Assembly: GCA_963720375.1 (NCBI GenBank)
Contig: CAVRFM010000002.1
Coordinates: forward strand, 1-64,000
DNA length: 64,000 bases
Direction: 5' to 3'
Origin: JAPLHP01 sp963720375
Lineage (GTDB): Bacteria > Chloroflexota > Dehalococcoidia > UBA2247 > RBG-13-53-26
The stretch's first letter is position 1; each line of letters starts with the position of its first letter. The notes beneath the pieces are model-generated. The model saw only the letters and a program-made list of their open reading frames with translations, made no database searches and had not been told where the DNA came from. Made by a program: the position numbers and the translations under genes. This document shows positions 51,424-61,259 of the stretch, piece after piece.

Positions 51424-53736
51424 TTATGACCCGGCAAAATGGGCAATCACCGCCTGGCCCAGAGAGAGCCCGCCATCATTGCACGGCACCACGCTGTGGG
51501 TAAGCACCTCAAAACCCTCCCTTCGAAGTGCTTCGATGGCAAGTCTCGAAAGCAGTCGATTCTGAAACACACCACCACTCAAAGCCACTAGCTTGATACC
51601 ATTTTCCCTGGCTACAAGCTGGCACGTCCGGGCAATTATCTCAGCCATGGTTCTGTGGAACTTGGCTGCCATCAGGGATACAGGAACGCCTTCCCTCACT
51701 TCCTTAACCACTGCTGAAATAAGCTCTCCCAGCTTCACCACATTACACCCTGCTTCCTCAGCAATAGAAAAGGGATAGTCCCCACCATCCGGACTGTCTA
51801 TCGCATCCAGAGCCGCCATCTCCAGTTCAATAGCAGCCTGAGCCTCATAGTCCACCACTCCACGGACTCCGGTCAAAGCGGACACAGCATCAAACAGGCG
51901 TCCGGCACCCGACGTCAGCGGAGAGTTGAGCCTCCGCTCCAGCTGGCGTTTCACTACGGCCAGCTCCTCAGGATCAACTCTGCTCAAGACAGGCAATCCT
52001 GCCAAAGAGACATCCTGTCCCATCAGAGTGTAAAGATATCCCAACGCCATGCGATAGGGTTTGCGTATCGCCGCAGCACCTCCGGGCATAGGCACAGGCT
52101 CCAGGTAACCTGCCCTTTTGAAGGACTTCCAGTCGGCCACCAGGAACTCACCACCCCAAAGCGTGCCGTCAGCACCATACCCCGTTCCATCGAACGCCAC
52201 ACCGATAACAGGGCCTTCCACATTGTTCTCCACCAGGCAGCTCGCTATATGAGCATGATGGTGCTGCACAGGGACAAACCTCAAACCAGGCTTGCCTTCG
52301 GCTTTCAGGCCTAGAGCATATTTGGTGGAAAGGTACTCAGGATGAAGATCATAGGCCACGATTTCAGGCTCTATACGGAAAAGTTTCCGGTAAAGCCCAA
52401 TAGCAGCCTCAAAATGCTGCAGCGTTTCTTCATTCTCCATATCCCCAATGTGCTGGGACATAAACGCATGCTGGTCTCTGGTAAGGCAGAAGGTATTCTT
52501 CTCTTCAGCCCCGCAGGCCAGAACAGGTCGGGCCTTGAAGGGCAGATGAATCGGGTACGGGGCATACCCCCGGGCACGTCGTACGGCCTGAGGAGCACCT
52601 CCCTCTACAATATAAACACTATCATCATATCTGGCGTAGATATCCCGGTTATGAAGCAGAAAATAATCGGCAATACGACCCAGTCTTCTTAATGCCTCGT
52701 CATTGTCCTTGGCAATGGGTTCCTCGCTGAGATTACCGCTGGTCATGATCAAGGGAAAACCTGCTTCTCTCATCAGTAGATGGTGCAACGGAGTGTAAGG
52801 CAACATCACCCCCAGGTATTTGAGCCCGGGAGCTACCTCCGGGCAAATGGACGATCCCTTCCTCCACCCCAGAAGCACGATAGGACGCTGCGGAGACAAT
52901 AGCAGGCTTTCCTCCTCAGGAGAGACCAGGCAGTGCCTGCCGACCTCCTCCAGCGACGCCATCATCACTGCCAGAGGCTTGGAAGGGCGCCCTTTTCTCT
53001 CCCTCAAGACCTTTACTGCCTCCCTGTTTGTGGCATCACAGGTCAGAAGAAAGCCGCCCAAGCCCTTAACAGCCAGGATTCTCCCCTCCTTCAGCAACTC
53101 GGCAGCCGAACGAATGGCATCATTACTGTTGACCGGAGAGCCACGGCTATCGACTAACTGCAGGCTGGGACCGCATCTGGGACAGGCATTCGGCTGGGCG
53201 TGAAAACGCCGATCGAGCGGGTCGTCATATTCTCTCTGGCAATCAGCACACATCTTGAAACGGCGCATAGTGGTCCGGGAACGGTCATAGGGAATATCCT
53301 CAATGATAGTGAATCGGGGCCCGCAGTTGGTGCAGTTGGTAAATGGGTAGCGATAGCGCCTGTCGCCAGGGGAGAAAATCTCTTCCTGGCATGCCTGGCA
53401 GGTGGCAATGTCCGGCGAGACCAACTGGTACATCCCCTTTTGAGCATGGCTCTTCCGGATCTCGAAACCGGTATAGTTCTGTAGAGGAATCGGAGCCGCA
53501 GTGACTTCCTCGATTCTGGCCATAGGAGGAGCTTCTGCCTTAAGTTTCGTCAGAAATCCGTCTACCGACGCTTCTCTTCCTTCAACCTCAATCTCCACAC
53601 TCCCCGAAGTATTGCGCACCCAGCCAGCTAGGCTATATTCATGCGCCAGCCGGTAAACAAAGGGTCTGAAACCAACCCCCTGTACCACCCCACGAATATC
53701 TATCCGCAGCGACTTTGTGGACTCTAATCCAGCCAT
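51424..53736 (-). CDS. hypF: Carbamoyltransferase HypF
   Basis: The 770-residue protein contains an N-terminal acylphosphatase domain (GVVQGVGFRPFVYRLA), two zinc-finger motifs (CQACQEEI with CTNCGPRF, and CADCQREY with CPRCGPSL), a YrdC-like domain (PLIMTSGNLSEEPI) and the C-terminal Kae1-like domain (VQHHHAHIASCLVENN, FDGTGYGADG). HypF makes the thiocarboxamide used by HypE. It is the first gene of hypF-C-D-E; hypA, hypB and hydrogenase structural genes are not within this window. Confidence 0.96.
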   Translation of the reverse strand: MAGLESTKSLRIDIRGVVQGVGFRPFVYRLAHEYSLAGWVRNTSGSVEIEVEGREASVDGFLTKLKAEAPPMARIEEVTAAPIPLQNYTGFEIRKSHAQKGMYQLVSPDIATCQACQEEIFSPGDRRYRYPFTNCTNCGPRFTIIEDIPYDRSRTTMRRFKMCADCQREYDDPLDRRFHAQPNACPRCGPSLQLVDSRGSPVNSNDAIRSAAELLKEGRILAVKGLGGFLLTCDATNREAVKVLRERKGRPSKPLAVMMASLEEVGRHCLVSPEEESLLLSPQRPIVLLGWRKGSSICPEVAPGLKYLGVMLPYTPLHHLLMREAGFPLIMTSGNLSEEPIAKDNDEALRRLGRIADYFLLHNRDIYARYDDSVYIVEGGAPQAVRRARGYAPYPIHLPFKARPVLACGAEEKNTFCLTRDQHAFMSQHIGDMENEETLQHFEAAIGLYRKLFRIEPEIVAYDLHPEYLSTKYALGLKAEGKPGLRFVPVQHHHAHIASCLVENNVEGPVIGVAFDGTGYGADGTLWGGEFLVADWKSFKRAGYLEPVPMPGGAAAIRKPYRMALGYLYTLMGQDVSLAGLPVLSRVDPEELAVVKRQLERRLNSPLTSGAGRLFDAVSALTGVRGVVDYEAQAAIELEMAALDAIDSPDGGDYPFSIAEEAGCNVVKLGELISAVVKEVREGVPVSLMAAKFHRTMAEIIARTCQLVARENGIKLVALSGGVFQNRLLSRLAIEALRREGFEVLTHSVVPCNDGGLSLGQAVIAHFAGS

Positions 53737-53806
53737 AATTCCAGCGACAATCTCACATTCATAATTTTGAATGGCTCTCGAGGGCTTCGACTTCCCGTTA
53801 GCGGCC

Positions 53807-55750
53807 CTATAATCCGGCTATTATCTGCCCCATCAGGGAAGTGTCATAACCGCCCAGTTTTTCCACTTCAGCCCTGAAGGAAGGCTGCTGCAGAATAGTC
53901 AGCAAAGGCTCAAGGAAAGGACTTTCATAGTAATTTCGCGGTATAACCAGATCATATCGTTCCTTCAGCAGTGGAACAAAGTCCAGGTCCAGTGCCCTGG
54001 CTGCCGCTACAATCCCCAGTCCGGCATCTGCTGTTCCACTGGCAATCGCCGCAGCCACAGCCAGGTGAGTAAAGGCTGCCCGTTCATAGCCATTTATTTC
54101 GGCAGAATCTATCCCCATTTCCTTCATTTTGAAGTCCAGGAGCACCCTTGTGCCGGCACCCCTCTGGCGATTGATAAAGCTCACCCCCCGCCGCCGCAGG
54201 TCAGCCAGGTTACTCAATCCCTTCGGATTTCCTTTGGCCACCATCAATCCCTGTTCGCGGTAAACCAGATTGACAATAACCATCTCCTTGTCTCCGAGCA
54301 GGCGCTTCACATAGGACACATTGTACTCGCCACTTTCCTCATCAAGGAGATGTGAACCGGCAAGGTGGGCTTCTCCTCTTCTCAGAGCAATAAGCCCCCC
54401 CAGACTGCCAACGTTGGAAGAGGACAGGTTTCTCCGGGGATATTGTTTATGCAGGTGATTGGCCAATACATCCAGAGCCAGATCATGGCTCCCCACTACT
54501 ACAATGCCATTCTCTATATCTTCAAGATTGCTTAAAAGCTCGACGCGCACCTTCTGCCGCTCCTGAAGGCCTTCACTGCCTCGCGGGATACAGACCCACC
54601 CATCAGCCCTGACCATAGACATCGTGGCTCCTGCACCTCTTTGAAGAGGTGTAGCCAGCAGTTCGCCACCCACCTGGCCCACCTTCACCCGCAGAAATTC
54701 ATCTTCACCCATAGGAGAAAACACCTTGCGAGTCATCACAGCTTCAATGGTTCTCCGCTGTGGAGGGGCAGCGCCCTGCAGACGATAGACCAGGGGTTTC
54801 ACAAAGAGCTCCATGGTGAGCGCGGCTGATACAGGATAACCGGGAACACCAACAACCGGCTTGCCCTTCACCAGACCCAGGACCACCGGATGACCGGGGC
54901 GGATGGCCACACCATGGACTACGACTTTCCCCAGATCAGCCACCAGTGAAGCCGTAAAATCCCGTCTGCCAGCTGAAGCGCCGGCATTGACTACCACTAT
55001 GTCATGTTCAGATAATACCTCAAGGATGGCCCTCTTCAGCCGATCATAATCGTCAGGCACCGGATCAAAGCGCGTCGCCACCCCACCCCACTCCTTCACC
55101 AGACCAGCCAACACCAGAGAGTTGGATTCAATAATCTTTCCCGGTTTGAGATCACTCCCGGGCGGCATCAACTCCGTGCCGGTGGGGATGACAGCTACCT
55201 TCGGCCTGCGCCTTACTTCTACATGACTTATCCCGGCCTGACCAACAGATCCCAAATCCATTGGCTTAAGGAGATGGCCCTCTGACAGGATAAGCTCTGA
55301 GGCAATAATATCCTCACCCAGAAGACGAACATGCTGCCAGGGAGCCACAGGCAGCATGACTTCTATCAGTCCCTCCTCGACAACCTGGATATTCTCTATC
55401 ATCACCACTGCATCAAAGCCAGGAGGCAGCGGCATCCCTGTATCCACCCATTGCGCCTGCTCCCCGATTTTGAGCCGCACAGGTGCCCTCTCCGAAGCGT
55501 TACTGGTATCTTGTGAACGGATGGCCGCTCCGTCCATGGCAGCAGCGTGGTAGTGTGGCGAAGATATCCTGGCCCAGACTGGTTCAGCAGTAACCCTGCC
55601 CAGTGCTTCCTCAAGAGAAACGTGCTCACTCGCTGTCAGCGCCAGCCCACCCGCTTCCTCCAGAGCAGAATTGAACTTCGTCAAAGCCTCGTCCAGGGGG
55701 ATATCTTCGAGATAGAAGTGCCGCTCATTGGCATGGGGATTGGTTGACAC
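53807..55750 (-). CDS. MoeA fused to a periplasmic-binding-protein-like domain
   Basis: About 647 residues. The first 400 are MoeA, the enzyme that inserts molybdate into adenylylated molybdopterin (AAAMDGAAIRS, TGTELMPPG, GVPGYPVSAALT). The remaining 240 are a type 2 periplasmic-binding-type domain (SHDLALDVLANHL, RGAGTRVLLDFKMKEMGI, GTADAGLGI). Such MoeA-PBP fusions occur in anaerobes and are thought to sense a ligand, perhaps molybdate or tungstate. GTG 55750 follows AAGGAG and is the better start. It directly follows the second moeA gene. Confidence 0.88.
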   Translation of the reverse strand: MSTNPHANERHFYLEDIPLDEALTKFNSALEEAGGLALTASEHVSLEEALGRVTAEPVWARISSPHYHAAAMDGAAIRSQDTSNASERAPVRLKIGEQAQWVDTGMPLPPGFDAVVMIENIQVVEEGLIEVMLPVAPWQHVRLLGEDIIASELILSEGHLLKPMDLGSVGQAGISHVEVRRRPKVAVIPTGTELMPPGSDLKPGKIIESNSLVLAGLVKEWGGVATRFDPVPDDYDRLKRAILEVLSEHDIVVVNAGASAGRRDFTASLVADLGKVVVHGVAIRPGHPVVLGLVKGKPVVGVPGYPVSAALTMELFVKPLVYRLQGAAPPQRRTIEAVMTRKVFSPMGEDEFLRVKVGQVGGELLATPLQRGAGATMSMVRADGWVCIPRGSEGLQERQKVRVELLSNLEDIENGIVVVGSHDLALDVLANHLHKQYPRRNLSSSNVGSLGGLIALRRGEAHLAGSHLLDEESGEYNVSYVKRLLGDKEMVIVNLVYREQGLMVAKGNPKGLSNLADLRRRGVSFINRQRGAGTRVLLDFKMKEMGIDSAEINGYERAAFTHLAVAAAIASGTADAGLGIVAAARALDLDFVPLLKERYDLVIPRNYYESPFLEPLLTILQQPSFRAEVEKLGGYDTSLMGQIIAGL

Positions 55751-55774
55751 TATTGCACGACTCCTTAATAACAA

Positions 55775-57007
55775 TCAGAACAGTCTTATCGTCACCATTT
55801 CGCCTGCTGCGAGTCCCGCCCTGTCGATAGGAATCCGGGCAATACCATCTGCCTTGACCAGGGCAAACATAAGGTTAGATTTGCCGAAAACCGGCTCCGC
55901 ATATAACTCACCGTTTCTTTCTTCAATCCTCACCGGGATGTAGTCCTCCCTCCCCGGCGCTGATGGGATGTTGCGGGTGAGCCTGGCCTTGATTTCGCAT
56001 CGCTTCGGCAATTGGTTACATCCACTCAGCCTATAGATCGACGGGGTAACGAAGATCTCGAAGGTTATCATAGCCGAAGCCGGATTACCGGGCAGGCCAA
56101 AGAAGGGCTTCCCATCAACCAGGCCAAGGATGGTAGGCTTCCCCGGTCTGAGTGAGATGCCGTGGACAAGAACGCCCGGCTCGCCCAGCGTGTTGATAAC
56201 CTGCGCAGTTATATCACGGGTGCTTACCGAGCTGCCTGCAGAGATAACTACTATGTCCGCCTCTCTCATAGCCCGATGGGATGCCTCCTTCAGGGATTCA
56301 TAGCTATCTCTGACAATACCAAATCGCAGAGGGATAGCACCGGCCTGCAGGGCAAGGGCAGCCAGTGTATAAGCATTGGTATTCCTGATCTGTCCTGGCC
56401 CTGGTTCATCCTCAGGAGTTACCAGTTCATCACCAGTAGGGATCAGAGCTACCTTGACTCTCTGAAAAACTGATACCTCAGTGATGCCCAGGGCAAGCAG
56501 CGCTCCGATGTCCTGAGGCCGAAGCAGGCTCCCCCGAGAGAGCAGGGCTTCACCCCTGGCCATGTCCTCCCCCACCTGAATGACATTCTCGCCCTTGGCC
56601 ACCGGACGGACTACTTCAATGGTGGAAGCATCTACTTCATGGGTATTTTCCACCATAACAACAGCATTCGACTCACCGGCAAGCATGCCTCCAGTGTGGA
56701 TTAAGGCTGTCTCCCCCGGAGAGAGGGTTACCCCGGCAGGTCTACCCATGAGTATCTCACCCACTACCTTCAGGTACGCAGGCTGGCTCTCCGTGGCGCC
56801 ATGAGTATCTTCAGCTCTTACCGCATAGCCATCCATGGCTGATCGGGGGAAATGAGGCAGATCAACCAGAGCCGACGTATCGTCAGCAAGCACCCGACCC
56901 AGAGCCTCGCTGGTGGGTATGACCTCCACCCGTTTTATGGCTGAGAGATGAGGCTCAAGTCTGGACCAGGCTTCCTGCGGGGTAAGTACCGTGAATAACT
57001 GTGGCAT
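55775..57007 (-). CDS. moeA: Molybdopterin molybdenumtransferase MoeA
   Basis: The 410-residue protein has the MoeA landmarks FPRSAMDGYAVRAED, the GDELVTPEDEPGPGQIRNTN segment, SAGSSVSTRD and GLPGNPASAMITFEIF. It is a full-length single MoeA without the PBP domain. Two MoeA-type genes in a row may serve molybdenum and tungsten separately or different pterin cofactor forms. Its stop lies about 25 nt before the likely start of the fusion gene. Confidence 0.94.
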   Translation of the reverse strand: MPQLFTVLTPQEAWSRLEPHLSAIKRVEVIPTSEALGRVLADDTSALVDLPHFPRSAMDGYAVRAEDTHGATESQPAYLKVVGEILMGRPAGVTLSPGETALIHTGGMLAGESNAVVMVENTHEVDASTIEVVRPVAKGENVIQVGEDMARGEALLSRGSLLRPQDIGALLALGITEVSVFQRVKVALIPTGDELVTPEDEPGPGQIRNTNAYTLAALALQAGAIPLRFGIVRDSYESLKEASHRAMREADIVVISAGSSVSTRDITAQVINTLGEPGVLVHGISLRPGKPTILGLVDGKPFFGLPGNPASAMITFEIFVTPSIYRLSGCNQLPKRCEIKARLTRNIPSAPGREDYIPVRIEERNGELYAEPVFGKSNLMFALVKADGIARIPIDRAGLAAGEMVTIRLF

Positions 57008-57066
57008 CCTCGTGAGACTAGGTTAGCACGAGGTAGAACAGAAAGGCAAACGTTGCACTAAAAAGA

Positions 57067-57828
57067 TCACAGCTCGCGAAAGAGCAAGGAAGGCAAATCC
57101 TCGGGGAGGGAAGCCTCTTGGGCAGTTCTCAACTCTCCTTGAAGAGGGGTAATGGAGATCCTGCCTCTGTCTACTGCATGTATGTCTGTTCCTTCCTCAG
57201 CGTTCCACCATGGCTGCCCTATGGTAATCCGGTAGTTGTCCTTGCTGCCATCGGGGCCCATGGTGATAGCAGTACTGTAGCCACCCCTTCCGACCCTGGT
57301 GATCTCAACACCACCTATCCTCTCTAAAGGTAAATTGGGTAGGTTTACATTGAGCAGTAGAGCCCCAGACCCTTTACAGCTAACTCTGCCGATCAGCAGA
57401 GGTGCTAGCCTGGCAGCAATTTCAAAGTTGGTTTCTTCTCCTGCCTGTACTGAAAGGGCAACCGATGGCACACCATGAAGATAACCCTGCAGGGCTGCGC
57501 CTACTGTCCCCGAGAGGAGTACATCATGCCCCATGTTCGCTCCTCTGTTGATACCGGAGAAGACTATCGCGATGTCCTCCATGAGCCGCAGAGCCAGGAT
57601 CACGCTGTCTCCCGGCGTTCCCCCAACCGAATAGGCCCTTATCGACGGCACCAATGAGTCCACCTCAGTCAATTTCACTGATCGATGCAGACTGATGGAG
57701 GTGCCAGTGCCGCTCTGCTCGCGATCAGGAGCAAACACGACCACCTCGCCAACCTTGGTTAGCCGCTCAGCAAGAGCCCAAAGGCCGGGAGCATGTATGC
57801 CATCATCATTAGTAACCAGTATCTTCAT
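57067..57828 (-). CDS. surE: 5'/3'-nucleotidase SurE
   Basis: The 253-residue protein begins MKILVTNDDGIHAPGLWALA, with the two Asp metal ligands. It also has the SGTGTSISLHRSVKL and FSGINRGANMGHDVLLSGTVGAA segments. SurE removes phosphate from nucleoside monophosphates and short polyphosphate. It is 59 nt upstream of moeA on the same strand. Confidence 0.95.
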   Translation of the reverse strand: MKILVTNDDGIHAPGLWALAERLTKVGEVVVFAPDREQSGTGTSISLHRSVKLTEVDSLVPSIRAYSVGGTPGDSVILALRLMEDIAIVFSGINRGANMGHDVLLSGTVGAALQGYLHGVPSVALSVQAGEETNFEIAARLAPLLIGRVSCKGSGALLLNVNLPNLPLERIGGVEITRVGRGGYSTAITMGPDGSKDNYRITIGQPWWNAEEGTDIHAVDRGRISITPLQGELRTAQEASLPEDLPSLLFREL

Positions 57829-57959
57829 TTGTCATTGCAAGCCTGTCTCCGAGCGGAAGCGAGGAGTAGGCAAAACAAACTCAATCCCAGCGCCGTGTTA
57901 CTGCCCGCGTCGCCTTTCCCACGGAAGGGGCTCCTGGCAGTAACACGGGTTAACGCCCA

Positions 57960-58811
57960 TTAGGTATACTTGTAGAACCCCCAGCCGTTCTTCTTTCCGT
58001 AGCGCCCCATGGTGACCATTGCCTTGAGCAACGGCGGCGGAGCATAAACGGGGTCCTTGAACTCGTCGTACATGGCGCAGGCCATAGCGTACATGGTGTC
58101 CAGTCCGGCGAAGTCCATCAGGGTGAAAGGCCCCATCGGTGAATTCGTCGCCATCATCCAGGCCTGATCCATTTCCTCGATAGTGGTCCATCCCTCGTCC
58201 AGCATGCGGATGGCATTCATCATGAATGGGAAGCCAAGGCGATTGACGAGAAAACCAGGTGTATCCTTGGCAAAGACCACCTTCTTGCCCAGTGACTTGC
58301 TGACCTTCTCCGCCATCTCGATGGTCTCCTTGGAAACGGCGATAGTCTTTACGATCTCCACCATCGGCATGATCGGGACGGGCTGGAAGAAATGCATACC
58401 GATTACCTGGGACGGCCTCTTCGTTGCCATTGCCATCTGCAGGATGGATAAACATGAGGTATTGCTGGCCAGGATCGCATGCTTAGGACAGACTTTGTCA
58501 GCAGCCGCAAACACCCTCTTCTTCTCCTCCATGTTCTCAATCACAGCCTCTATCATCAGGTCACAATCATGGAAATCTTCCATCTTAATAGTGCCGTGGA
58601 GACGTGCAAGGGTAGCATCTCGATCCTGCGCTGACAATTTGCCCTTGCTAAACGCTTTCTCCAGCGAAGACTTGAGCGACGTCATACCCTTATCCAGAAA
58701 CTGCTGGTTAACTTCCAGGACTACTGTTGAGTAGCCGGAACGAGCACAGACCTCAGCGATACCCGAGCCCATTAATCCGCAACCGACTACACCTACTTTC
58801 TTGATTTCCAT
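57960..58811 (-). CDS. 3-hydroxyacyl-CoA (3-hydroxybutyryl-CoA) dehydrogenase
   Basis: The 283-residue protein has the NAD site VGVVGCGLMGSGIAEVCARSG, ASNTSCLSI, the catalytic His in GMHFFQPVP and Asn in the DTPGFLVNRLGFPFM segment. The length fits the single-domain PaaH/Hbd type without a fused hydratase. It oxidises 3-hydroxyacyl-CoA in beta-oxidation, or reduces it in butyrate synthesis. It ends the co-directional beta-oxidation-type cluster. Confidence 0.93.
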   Translation of the reverse strand: MEIKKVGVVGCGLMGSGIAEVCARSGYSTVVLEVNQQFLDKGMTSLKSSLEKAFSKGKLSAQDRDATLARLHGTIKMEDFHDCDLMIEAVIENMEEKKRVFAAADKVCPKHAILASNTSCLSILQMAMATKRPSQVIGMHFFQPVPIMPMVEIVKTIAVSKETIEMAEKVSKSLGKKVVFAKDTPGFLVNRLGFPFMMNAIRMLDEGWTTIEEMDQAWMMATNSPMGPFTLMDFAGLDTMYAMACAMYDEFKDPVYAPPPLLKAMVTMGRYGKKNGWGFYKYT

Positions 58812-58844
58812 GAAACCTCCTTTATTTCCACTTCAGAAGTCTAT

Positions 58845-59405
58845 CTAAACAGAAAGCCCGATAAGCTTTCCTTTAAGTCCCTCAAGCCTCTCCTTATATG
58901 GTTGGGCAAATCTATCTGACTCCTGCTGCCACTCCGGGAGAACCCTGGGGTTGATGCCGCCAATGGCGCTCCCTGAAATCCTCAGCTGGTGCAACACCCC
59001 CCTGGCTGCAACTTCTATTTCTTGTCTCCCTTCCTGCTCAACCTCCCGGTATTCTTGAAAGAGTTGCTCTATCTCAGCCTTGATTTCTTTTATATCTCCC
59101 TCTTTCTTTAAACCGGAAATTCCTTCAATCACCTTGTTCAGTCTTTCATGGTTGTCCAGATCGATCGACTGAATTAGTTTAGAGGCCAGGGAGGCTCTAA
59201 CCAGATCTTTTTCCTCAGCCTTATACTTGTCGAGTTCTACTTCCAATTGCCACAGAGCCAGACCACCGAGGTACTTGTCAGCTAATACCTGTGCGATCTC
59301 GCCGTATTTCTCTTCCTTCTGTCTCTTCAGCTCCCCGGGAGAGAGCTTGCCTAACTTCTCCGCCTTCTCCATAGCCAACTCCCAGGCACTCTTTATCTCT
59401 CCCAC
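58845..59405 (-). CDS. Helical hypothetical protein
   Basis: About 186 residues, mostly charged and helix-forming, with heptad-like stretches (KEIKAEIEQLFQEYREVEQE) suggesting coiled coil. The C-terminal third has SGSAIGGINPRVLPEWQQE. There is no membrane segment. A GTG at 59405 follows GGAGG better than the TTG four codons upstream. No family is recognised. It sits within the acyl-CoA gene cluster and probably shares its transcript. Confidence 0.65.
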   Translation of the reverse strand: MGEIKSAWELAMEKAEKLGKLSPGELKRQKEEKYGEIAQVLADKYLGGLALWQLEVELDKYKAEEKDLVRASLASKLIQSIDLDNHERLNKVIEGISGLKKEGDIKEIKAEIEQLFQEYREVEQEGRQEIEVAARGVLHQLRISGSAIGGINPRVLPEWQQESDRFAQPYKERLEGLKGKLIGLSV

Positions 59406-59513
59406 ACTGACCTCCAATACCGAAGAGCAGGAAAGCAGTCAACCTGCTTTCCTGCCAATGTTCACTGCAGGGCTAGTCTCGCTAAAGTATCAGACCGAGA
59501 CGTTCCACCCCTA

Positions 59514-60317
59514 TTATAGCGTGCTATATCCACCGTTGACGCTGATAGTCTGGCCATGGATGAATGAGGCAGCATCAGAGCACACGTAGATAACTGTGTT
59601 GGCCACATCCTGCGGCACAGCAACTCGCCCGATAGGATACAGTTTCAACTGCATCTTCTTCATGTCCTCAGGCATGGTATCCTGCGTGACGCCCTGGGTC
59701 ATGGACAACTCGGAGACATGCTCCTTCTTCTCCGGGATAACGCCGGCAGGACAGATACAGTTGACGTTAATGTTGTAGCGGCCCACCTCCTTGGCAATGG
59801 CCTTGGTGAAGCCGATGACGCCGCCCTTACACGCCGAATAGACAACCTGTCGGAACTCTCCTATCCTACCCGCCTCGGAACCGATGTTGCAGATCTTGCC
59901 ATACTTGCGGGGCATCATCTGTTCCAGCGTTGCCCTGGTGCAATTAAGAACGCTCCAGAGGTTCAGGTTGACCATCTTCTGCCAGGTCTCCCGCTTCTGC
60001 TCCATGAAGAGCCCCCAAGGGCTGTCCAGCCAGCCGACGCCGTTGACCAGCACATCGATCTTGCCGAAATCCTTCACAGTCTCTTTGACCATCGCATCAA
60101 CGGACTCAAAGCTGGTCACGTCTGTCTTTATGAATACGATCTTCCCGCCACCACCCAGAGCACCGGCCTCAGCCGCCACCTTGGGCCCCTGCTTCTCATC
60201 GATGTCGGCGATAACTACATTCGCTCCCTCTTTGGCAAAAGCCAGCACATTGGCCCGGTTGATATTGGAGCTTCCTCCAGTCACAATTACCGCCTTACCT
60301 TTATAACCCAGATCCAT
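59514..60317 (-). CDS. Short-chain dehydrogenase/reductase
   Basis: The 267-residue SDR has the loop VTGGSSNINRANVLA, NNAG-like VNGVGW, the catalytic Ser region and the Tyr-Lys pair in VVYSACKGGVIGFTKA, and a late ICPAG. It ends in HGQTISVNGGYSTL. The acceptor is probably a 3-oxoacyl- or hydroxyacyl-type compound given its neighbours. The nucleotide loop has SNIN instead of the usual SGIG. Confidence 0.92.
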   Translation of the reverse strand: MDLGYKGKAVIVTGGSSNINRANVLAFAKEGANVVIADIDEKQGPKVAAEAGALGGGGKIVFIKTDVTSFESVDAMVKETVKDFGKIDVLVNGVGWLDSPWGLFMEQKRETWQKMVNLNLWSVLNCTRATLEQMMPRKYGKICNIGSEAGRIGEFRQVVYSACKGGVIGFTKAIAKEVGRYNINVNCICPAGVIPEKKEHVSELSMTQGVTQDTMPEDMKKMQLKLYPIGRVAVPQDVANTVIYVCSDAASFIHGQTISVNGGYSTL

Positions 60318-60401
60318 GTTCCCTCCTCCTGTTTGAATTCATTGCTTCTGATGACAGAGCGCTTATTAATTCGCCTAAACGAATCGGTGCTCCCTTGTCA
60401 C

Positions 60402-61217
60402 CTAGAATACGAACGGGTCTCCTTCACTGCCCCTAAACTTCGGAGGCCTCTTCTCCAAGAAGGACTTCGCCGCCTCGAGATGGTCCGGCGAGTTGAGAGT
60501 ATGGTATTCGTAGGCAATGGTGGTATCGAACAGCAGATTGATCCGATCCATCAATATCTTGTTGAGGGACATCTTGGTCAGGCTTATGGCCAAAGTCGGC
60601 CCATCAGCGAATTTCTTCGCGTACGCCCAAGCCTCTTCCATCAACTTCTCAGGCGGCACAACTTTGGTTATCAGACCGATACGCTCCGCTTCTGCCGCAC
60701 TAACCATTTCCCCAGTCATCAAGTACTGCTTTGCCTTGCACATGCCTATCAGTAAAGGCCATATGATGCAGCCGCCGTCACCCGGGAGTATCCCCACACC
60801 GATATGCGGGTCACCGATGCGGGCCTTCTCCGAAGCGATCACTATGTCGCACTGCAAAGCGATCGTGGCTCCGAGTCCGGCGCAGGCGCCGTTCAGAGCA
60901 GCGATAACCGGCTTGCGGCAAGAAAGCAGGTTGACGATAATCCTCTTCACACTGGTGCTGGAAATACGAATGGTGTGATCCGTATAACCATTTATCATAA
61001 GATTGATGTCACCGCCTGCTGAGAAGGCGCGGCCAGCGCCAGTCAGGATGACCGCATTGACTTCATGATCCTCATTCATGTCCTCGAATATGTGCTCTAT
61101 CTCTGCATGCTCCGGCTTGCCAATGGCATTCATGGCATCCGGGTTGTTCAGGGTAAGGATGGCTACCCTATCCTTTTTCTCTACCTTGATAAACTTGTAT
61201 TTACTATAGTCAACCAT
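60402..61217 (-). CDS. Enoyl-CoA hydratase/isomerase family protein
   Basis: The 271-residue crotonase-fold protein has the oxyanion-hole segment AFSAGGDINLMI and NGACAGLGATIALQCD. The canonical catalytic Glu positions are not obvious: the first site reads AGLGAT and the second reads DPHIGVGILPGDGG, where hydratases usually have a Glu. Such variants occur in isomerase-like or hydrolase-like members. It belongs to the beta-oxidation-type cluster. Confidence 0.9.
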   Translation of the reverse strand: MVDYSKYKFIKVEKKDRVAILTLNNPDAMNAIGKPEHAEIEHIFEDMNEDHEVNAVILTGAGRAFSAGGDINLMINGYTDHTIRISSTSVKRIIVNLLSCRKPVIAALNGACAGLGATIALQCDIVIASEKARIGDPHIGVGILPGDGGCIIWPLLIGMCKAKQYLMTGEMVSAAEAERIGLITKVVPPEKLMEEAWAYAKKFADGPTLAISLTKMSLNKILMDRINLLFDTTIAYEYHTLNSPDHLEAAKSFLEKRPPKFRGSEGDPFVF

Positions 61218-61259
61218 TAGTTTGACCTCCTTCCGTTTTCTAACCTTACGCCGTCCTGG

